A stretch of 64,000 nucleotides of DNA, taken from positions 1 to 64,000 of the forward strand of contig JAJCXO010000187.1 of the NCBI GenBank assembly GCA_029263395.1, written 5' to 3'. The stretch's first letter is position 1. The number at the start of each line of letters is the position of its first letter. Positions 58,356 through 64,000 of the stretch are shown here, in pieces. The DNA is from Acidobacteriota bacterium. Lineage in GTDB: Bacteria; Acidobacteriota; Thermoanaerobaculia; Multivoradales; J023. Below the pieces are notes generated by a model that was not told the DNA's origin, made no database searches, and saw nothing but the letters and a program-made list of their open reading frames with translations. A program made the translations under genes and the position numbers.

Positions 58356-59231
58356 CTACGCCCCGCCATAAACGATCCACAAGACAACCACTCCCCACAA
58401 CATCACGTTGACCACGGACGGTAGGTCTCGCAGGATGGCCTCGGTGGGGTTGTGTTTTTCTTGGCGCTGGTAAATCAGGTAGAGGTAGCGGAAGATACCG
58501 AAGAGCACCATCGGCATGGTGTAGACCAGACGATCGGAACCAAATCGCGCCACAGTGTCAGCGTCGACTGCATAAACGGCGTAGGACACAACCGTTGATG
58601 CAGTGACGACGTTGATCATCTGATCGAGGAATGCTGGGCTGTAGTGGCTGAGCACGGACCGGTGCCCGGCAGCATCACCGGCCAAGAGCACAAGCTCGTG
58701 GCGGCGTTTCGAGAGGATCAGGAAAAGCGCCAAGAAGATGGTGCACAACAACAGCCACCGTGAGACTTGGACGTCGATCGCTTCGGCGCCAGCGAGCACG
58801 CGAATGACGTAGCCGCTGGAGACGGCCATCACGTCGAGGATGACAACCCGCTTGAGCCAACTGGAATAGAGGACGTTGATCGTCAGGTAAGTGGCCAACA
58901 GCACGGTGAATACGGTGCCGAAGGTCAACGCCGACCCCAACGCAGCGGCAGCTAATACCGCCGCCGCGGTGATCGCCACCGGTACCGGCAAGGCCCCGGA
59001 AGCGATGGGGCGATGCTGCTTCAGCGGATGGCGGCGATCGTCTTCGCGGTCCCGCAAATCGTTGATCAAGTAGACGGCGCTGGCGGCGAGGCAGAACGTT
59101 CCGAAGGCCCAACCGGCCCGGCTGACCACCTCGGCTTGCCCGAGCTGCTCGGCAAAGACGATCGGTGCCAGAACAAAAACGTTCTTGACCCACTGAACGG
59201 GACGAAGGGCTTGGATTAGAGCGCGGATCAT
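58356..59231 (-). CDS. UbiA-family prenyltransferase, decaprenyl-phosphate phosphoribosyltransferase-like
   Basis: 291 aa with about eight to nine helices. It begins RALIQALRPVQWVKNVFVLAPIVFA, as in Rv3806c-like DPPR synthases. The first Asp-rich motif is NDLRDREDDRRHPLKQHRPIASG, and the second region is LDVMAVSSGYVIRVLAGAEA. Members transfer phosphoribose from PRPP to a polyprenyl phosphate, giving the precursor of the DPA arabinose donor in mycobacteria, or make similar pentose-lipids. Here it sits between GT-C enzymes, so a polyprenyl-phosphate-pentose donor for this island is likely. It runs opposite to its neighbours, with a 111-bp divergent region to the next YfhO-like gene. Confidence 0.87.
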   Translation of the reverse strand: MIRALIQALRPVQWVKNVFVLAPIVFAEQLGQAEVVSRAGWAFGTFCLAASAVYLINDLRDREDDRRHPLKQHRPIASGALPVPVAITAAAVLAAAALGSALTFGTVFTVLLATYLTINVLYSSWLKRVVILDVMAVSSGYVIRVLAGAEAIDVQVSRWLLLCTIFLALFLILSKRRHELVLLAGDAAGHRSVLSHYSPAFLDQMINVVTASTVVSYAVYAVDADTVARFGSDRLVYTMPMVLFGIFRYLYLIYQRQEKHNPTEAILRDLPSVVNVMLWGVVVLWIVYGGA

Positions 59232-59342
59232 GGGACGAATACTATAGGGTCGGACGTCAAGTCGAACATAGAGTCCGATACTGGGTAGACGGCGCCCGGA
59301 AATACCGTCTTTCGAGAATCAGACACGGGTTCGGACACCGTG

Positions 59343-61757
59343 ATGAATTTGAGCAACATGCCAAAGTTTCGCCTAGTCTACGTCGCCCCAACGATTCTGC
59401 TTCTGACCCTGGCAGTTTGGCCACTGATCCGTGGCGCCGAGACGCTCTACACCCGGGACATCTTGACCAGCCACTATCCGCTGAAGACGGCCCAGGCGGA
59501 AGCCATGCGACAGGGTGAGCTGGCACCGTTGATCGACCCTTACCGTGCTGGCGGCCAGCCACTGCTGGGCAATCCCAATGCCTTGCCGCTCTACCCCGAC
59601 AATCTGCTTTATCTCGTCGCATCACCATTGTGGGCGCTCAATGCTCACTTCTGGCTTCACCTGCTGATTGCACCGTTCTCGTTTTACTGGCTGGGACGTG
59701 CCTGGGGGATCAGGCGTGCCGCAGCTTGGGCCGGCGGTATTTGTTACGCCAGTAGTGGCTTCTTCCTGTCGCTGCTCAACCTCTACAACCTGGTGGCCGG
59801 GGCGGCCCTGGCCCCGGCATTCATTGCCGCGTGCCTCGACGCGTGGAGTCCGGAACGCCCATTTGCCTCTTCGCGGCGCAAACTGGCGGTTGCGGGTGCT
59901 TTGTGGGGATTGCTGATCCTTGCTGGAGATCCGATGTTTGCGGCCCTGGCCCTGGGACTCGCTATCGCAGCGGTCATGGTGCGCAGCCGACCTGTTGCCA
60001 CTCCTTGGCGAACGCGCAGCCTACCCTCGGTTCTCGTACTGCTCAGCGGCACACTCCTCGCCGCTCCGATGCTGATCGAATTTTTGCGGATTCTGCCGTT
60101 GTCCTACCGCGGCTATTGGCAATTTTCGATCAACGCCGCACTCTCCCAGAGCTGGGACCCACGCAGCATCTTGGAGTGGTTTTTGCCTTTCTTCTTCGGT
60201 CGACCAGACTTCACGTTCTGGGGTATCGGCTTTTACGGCGGCAACCCACCGTTGCTCTATTCACTGTATCCCGGCCTACTGAGTCTGGCACTAGTTGCCC
60301 TCAGCGGGCGACCCCGTACCCGTGGCGCTTGGTGGGCCTGGGGAGCAACCCTCAGTGGGCTGTTCCTGGCCGCGGGTGCTTGGAACCCGATTGTTCGTGG
60401 GCTCTATCATCTACCCGGAGCTTCGGCCCTGCGTTACCCCGTCAAAATCTGGCTGGTTGTAGCCGTAGGATGTTCACTGCTCTGCGCGATCGGTTTCGAA
60501 CGCCTACTAGACAGTGGTGGTGATCGACGCCTGCTCCAGATATTCGGCGCGATGACCATCGCCTACCTCGGCCTCTGGGGACTGCTGAGTTGGCCACCTA
60601 CGGCGTTGATCACGGCGCTGCAACATCTCGACCTTGAACGCCTCAACAGCGCCACCCTAGCGCGGGAGATCTCCCGCTGGAGTGCCCTCAGCCTGTTGTC
60701 TTGGATGACGCTTGGGTTTTTTGTCTTGATCGCGTGGTTTGGCCGACATCGGCCAGCGGCGGGAGGTGCGCTGCTGTTGGTCGTCCATCTCTTGACCCAA
60801 GGCTTCTTCTTGTATCCGCTTTATGATGGTGACGCCAGCGAGCATTACCGAAAGACGCCACGGGTGGCGGCGGCGATGCCCGCCAACGTGGAGCCCGGCT
60901 CGACCCTCGTCCACGGTGACTTCCGCGACCTTTTCGGCAAGGTGTCGATTCAACCGCTGAGCCTATTTCCCGACCCACGTTTCTTATGGCTGGCGAGGCT
61001 GCAATACGACGAACTGCATCCCTTCGCTGGAATCGCAAGAGGCCTTCGCTACGAACTCAACCATTCTCCGGAGGGGCTCGACTCGTTCTTCGGAATCTCC
61101 CTCTCGCGGGCAATCCAACAGCTCCCTGACGCAGGCCGGGTACGTTTGCTGGCTGCCGCAGGGGTCGACCTGTTGCTGCTCGGGCGAGAGCTCGCGCCTG
61201 AAACAACACACCTGGTGGAGTTGCAAACCGTGGTTCCAGGCCCACCTCGGGACACGTTTGTTTATCGCCTGCTGCAGGCCGCGCCATCCTTTCAACTGGC
61301 CGGCACCGTCTTGCGCGCCCCCGAGATGAACAGTGCGCTCCAACACTTGACCTCGGAGACGTTCGATCCACGCACGATGGTGGTCCTACCGAGCAGCAAC
61401 CCCGGCAGACCGGAGCTCATTGGCCCGCCAGGCCAAGTCGACATCGTGACCGATGCAGTTGAGGTGCTCGAGATTGAAACCTCCAGCGAGACCGCCGGGG
61501 TTTTGCTCACTCAGCGGACCTTCCTGGACATCTACCGCGCCACCATCGACGGACAGCCAGCCCCCTTGGTGGTGGGTAACCTGCAGCGCCTGGCGATCGA
61601 GGTGCCGCCGGGGAAACATCGCATCAAGATCTGGGCCGATCGGAATCCAACACGCTTGGGATGGCTCGCGGCGCTGGTCGGCATGATCGGATTGGCTCTT
61701 GTGGGACGACGCCAAGGCAGGGACCATGCCGCAGCTGGAGCAACCGATGGCGCGTGA
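59343..61757 (+). CDS. YfhO-like multi-spanning membrane protein
   Basis: About 804 aa from ATG 59343 (GTG 59340 is one codon earlier and in frame). It has about eleven helices. The first loop is GAETLYTRDILTSHYPLKTAQAEAMRQGELAPLIDPYRAGGQPLLGNPNALPLYPDNLLY, which fits the YfhO type. The C-terminal domain (TQRTFLDIYRATIDGQPAPLVVGNLQRLAIEVPPGKHRIKIW) has the matching PxYxAxxxG..... VPPG form. A role in placing sugars on a surface polymer is likely. It overlaps the next gene by 11 bp. Confidence 0.85.
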   Translation: MNLSNMPKFRLVYVAPTILLLTLAVWPLIRGAETLYTRDILTSHYPLKTAQAEAMRQGELAPLIDPYRAGGQPLLGNPNALPLYPDNLLYLVASPLWALNAHFWLHLLIAPFSFYWLGRAWGIRRAAAWAGGICYASSGFFLSLLNLYNLVAGAALAPAFIAACLDAWSPERPFASSRRKLAVAGALWGLLILAGDPMFAALALGLAIAAVMVRSRPVATPWRTRSLPSVLVLLSGTLLAAPMLIEFLRILPLSYRGYWQFSINAALSQSWDPRSILEWFLPFFFGRPDFTFWGIGFYGGNPPLLYSLYPGLLSLALVALSGRPRTRGAWWAWGATLSGLFLAAGAWNPIVRGLYHLPGASALRYPVKIWLVVAVGCSLLCAIGFERLLDSGGDRRLLQIFGAMTIAYLGLWGLLSWPPTALITALQHLDLERLNSATLAREISRWSALSLLSWMTLGFFVLIAWFGRHRPAAGGALLLVVHLLTQGFFLYPLYDGDASEHYRKTPRVAAAMPANVEPGSTLVHGDFRDLFGKVSIQPLSLFPDPRFLWLARLQYDELHPFAGIARGLRYELNHSPEGLDSFFGISLSRAIQQLPDAGRVRLLAAAGVDLLLLGRELAPETTHLVELQTVVPGPPRDTFVYRLLQAAPSFQLAGTVLRAPEMNSALQHLTSETFDPRTMVVLPSSNPGRPELIGPPGQVDIVTDAVEVLEIETSSETAGVLLTQRTFLDIYRATIDGQPAPLVVGNLQRLAIEVPPGKHRIKIWADRNPTRLGWLAALVGMIGLALVGRRQGRDHAAAGATDGA

Positions 61758-64000
61758 CCGCTCGAACAAGCTACGCAGGCTGCCCTTTGCCGTCGCCTTT
61801 GGCACGCTGGTTCTGCACAGCATGCTCGCACTGTGGTTCCCCCTTCCAGGGTCGTTTCGCAAGTACGGCCTGGCAGCCGAACAGTATCTGAGCGGTGAGC
61901 TGCCGCTCGAACGGTTGGTGGACTTCTCACCCCTCTACTTCCACCTCAGCGTTCTGGTGGAGCGGTGGCTGTCGCAACCCGACACCGTCTTGATCTGGCT
62001 ACAGATTCTTCTCGCAGCAGCTTCCGTCGGCCTGACCTTCGATCTACTGCGGCGGCGGGTAACCACCGGACTCGCTCTGGCTGCAGCTGTGGTCATGGCT
62101 TTTGATCGAAATCTGCTGATTTATGCCCGCATTCTCGAGCCGGAAGTCATTCTGCTGTTCTGCTTGTTGATTGTCCTGGTATCGGTACGGCGACGACCTT
62201 GGCTCGCCGGACTCTGTGCCGGTCTCTGCCTGGCCACTCGTCCGACGTTTCTGCCGGCATTCCTGCTCGTGCCGTTGGTCTACTGGGTCGAAGGTGACCG
62301 TGGCAAACGCTGGCTCCAACGATCAAGCATTTTCCTGGCTCCGGTTGCAGCGACGCTCTTGTTGCTAGCCTGGCGGGCCGACTGGATCACAGGAAACCCG
62401 AGGACACCGGTGATGAATCCGGGCACGGTGTTCTTCGAAGGCAACAACCCGTTGTCCCACGGCACCAGTGCCATCTATCCACCGGTGGTCCTGGCTTATC
62501 TCCGCCATAGTGGCGACGTTCCTGACTCGGCCCACGAGCACTATCGCACCGTCGCTCGAGCTGACACCGGACGCCAGCTGTCGATAGCAGAGGTCAACGC
62601 TTATTGGTCATCACGAGCCGTAAGCTTCATCCGCGCTGAGCCCGGTCGATTCATCAACCTCGTCGGGGCCAAGCTTGCGCGAGCTTTTCACAGCTTTCGT
62701 TGGCACGATGTAAGGTTGGCTTGGCAACTCGATGGGCGGTTGGCCTGGATTCCAACGGTGCCGTTTGCCCTACTTTCCGCTTTCGCGCTGGTGGGAGCGC
62801 TCTTCGAGGTCCGAAAGTGGCGCGCCAGCCTTCTGTTCTACGCGCTGGGGATGAGTCAACTGGCGGTGATGCTGGTTTTCTACGTCTCGGCTCGCCAACG
62901 GTTGGTGCTGTTTCCGGCGCTGCTCTACTTCGCCGCGGTGGCTGCGCAACGGATACGGCAGGAACGGCGGCCCTGGCTCTGGTTGGCCCTCGTGGCTCTT
63001 CTCACGGTTTCGCTGTCCGTGCCCGACGACCCAATCCACGACGAACGTTACCGACGGGGTGCTGCTGTCGAAACCGAACGGTGGCTGGATCAAACCCGTG
63101 CCAAGAGTCGACAACAACCGCTAGCCCGCCATGCCGAGCTGGCGGTCGAATCGGTTGCCGCGGCACCTTGGTGGCTCGACTGGCTGCGGCCAGCCTACTT
63201 TCCCCAAGACCAGGGCACGCTCGATGACCGCGTCGCAGATCTCTTGTTGTCGCGTCCCTCCCGAGGAGCGCCCGCAGATTTTGATCTTGCTGCGGTTTTG
63301 ATCGAAGCCCAGCGAACCTCAGAAGCCCGTCGCTTGCTCGAGCCCCTGGTTGAGAACAATTGGGTTGTCTATCGTGGCGGGCAACAGCCTTCTCAACCGC
63401 AACAACTCCTCGCTAGAGCCATCGCCTTGGAGGGCGATCGGGAAGACGCTGTCGTGCAACTGAAACAGACGCTGGAGCGCTCGCCGGGAGATCCTTTTGT
63501 TCTCGCCGATCTCATTGCCCTTACCGGCGACCCGGCGTATCAGGCGTCGCTAGTGAAGTTTTGGAGCACTCTCGACGGACAGTTCTTGCTCGGCCGTGCC
63601 CTGGTGCGTTTCGGCCGCTACAGCGAGGCAACTCAGGCTCTCGGCTATGTTACCCAACGCCTACCCGAGTTTAGGGACGCCAAGGTGCTGTTGGCCGCTG
63701 CTCTCGGTCAGGCCGGCCGGTTCGACGAAGGGGCGAGGCAATACCTCGAGGCAACCGAGCTCCGCCTGGAGCCCATTTTGGCAAGCCGTGAAATTGCACA
63801 CCTCTTCCGGAACTGGTCCCGATCACACCCTGAAAGCATCCAGGTTCAACTCGCCACGGCTCAGGTGCTGCATCAACATGGGCACTTTGTCGAGGCCCTT
63901 GAAATTTTGCAAAGCGCAACTCCACCACAACACCTGACCGAAGCGGTTCAACGCGAAACCACCCAGATCCAGCGGGCGTTACGGCCGGACGCCAACAACT
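61747..64000 (+). CDS. GT-C-like membrane protein with TPR-like C-terminus, cut by the window edge
   Basis: At least 751 aa are visible. ATG 61747 follows CTGGAG by six bases; ATG 61726 upstream is also in frame. About nine helices end near residue 420, with a loop LPLERLVDFSPLYFHLSVLVERWLS after the first helix. FSFRWHDVRLAWQL-type and SARQRLVLFPALLYFA blocks follow. From about residue 500 the chain is soluble, with repeated helical hairpins (LIEAQRTSEARRLLEPLV, ALVRFGRYSEATQALG, LAAALGQAGRFDEGARQYLEA) like TPRs. Such fusions occur in O-linked glycosyltransferase-type membrane proteins. The C-terminus is outside the window. Confidence 0.8.
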   Translation, partial: MARDRSNKLRRLPFAVAFGTLVLHSMLALWFPLPGSFRKYGLAAEQYLSGELPLERLVDFSPLYFHLSVLVERWLSQPDTVLIWLQILLAAASVGLTFDLLRRRVTTGLALAAAVVMAFDRNLLIYARILEPEVILLFCLLIVLVSVRRRPWLAGLCAGLCLATRPTFLPAFLLVPLVYWVEGDRGKRWLQRSSIFLAPVAATLLLLAWRADWITGNPRTPVMNPGTVFFEGNNPLSHGTSAIYPPVVLAYLRHSGDVPDSAHEHYRTVARADTGRQLSIAEVNAYWSSRAVSFIRAEPGRFINLVGAKLARAFHSFRWHDVRLAWQLDGRLAWIPTVPFALLSAFALVGALFEVRKWRASLLFYALGMSQLAVMLVFYVSARQRLVLFPALLYFAAVAAQRIRQERRPWLWLALVALLTVSLSVPDDPIHDERYRRGAAVETERWLDQTRAKSRQQPLARHAELAVESVAAAPWWLDWLRPAYFPQDQGTLDDRVADLLLSRPSRGAPADFDLAAVLIEAQRTSEARRLLEPLVENNWVVYRGGQQPSQPQQLLARAIALEGDREDAVVQLKQTLERSPGDPFVLADLIALTGDPAYQASLVKFWSTLDGQFLLGRALVRFGRYSEATQALGYVTQRLPEFRDAKVLLAAALGQAGRFDEGARQYLEATELRLEPILASREIAHLFRNWSRSHPESIQVQLATAQVLHQHGHFVEALEILQSATPPQHLTEAVQRETTQIQRALRPDANN

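Overview
The window is a GC-rich, densely coded stretch of a Gram-negative-type bacterial chromosome. It carries type IV pilus genes, an envelope-glycan island and many four-base (ATGA-type) gene overlaps. No rRNA, tRNA, CRISPR array, transposase or phage gene was seen. Gene content (TldD/TldE pair, MXAN_5187-like domain protein, very large PilY1, NtrC-type regulator) suggests Acidobacteriota or a Myxococcota-like lineage. That assignment is inference; no marker gene fixes it.

Layout. 0-7.8 kb: the 5' part of an acyl-CoA carboxylase carboxyltransferase (minus), divergent from tldD-tldE-ychF; then a secreted TPR protein, an MXAN_5187-like protein and a sigma-54-dependent response regulator. 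7.8-21.1 kb: a minus-strand pilus locus (major pilin, prepilin peptidase, PilS-like kinase, FimT, PilV, PilW, PilX, giant PilY1, small secreted protein). The assembly motor and secretin genes are not in the window. 21.4-64 kb: a long surface-glycan or lipid-glycan island with about ten multi-spanning GT-C-like or YfhO-like proteins, two GT2 enzymes, a split transketolase, a sulfotransferase, a TIGR03032-type protein, two SDR epimerases, a methyltransferase, an NDP-hexose 2,3-dehydratase, a DPPR-synthase-like UbiA protein, an LPG-synthase/flippase-like protein, and a desaturase plus B12-binding radical SAM operon. A non-glycan cassette (cysteine-less transglutaminase-like protein plus zinc-ribbon protein) at 39-41 kb is bracketed by minisatellites.

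Regulation. Three sequences match the sigma-54 -24/-12 consensus: in front of the pilin (21186-21202), the FimT operon (17691-17706) and the desaturase/radical SAM operon (43774-43789). The pilin and desaturase promoters each have upstream copies of TTTGTCA: a dyad at 21316-21336 and three copies spaced 20-22 bp at 43659-43707. With the NtrC-type regulator (6455-7765) and PilS-like kinase (17795-19543) nearby, this suggests one sigma-54 regulon joining pili and an envelope-modification operon. This is the most interesting signal in the window.

A second window-wide signal is a set of short degenerate tandem duplications (15-43 bp units) at gene ends, in protein loops and between genes, with unit lengths divisible by three where they lie inside genes.
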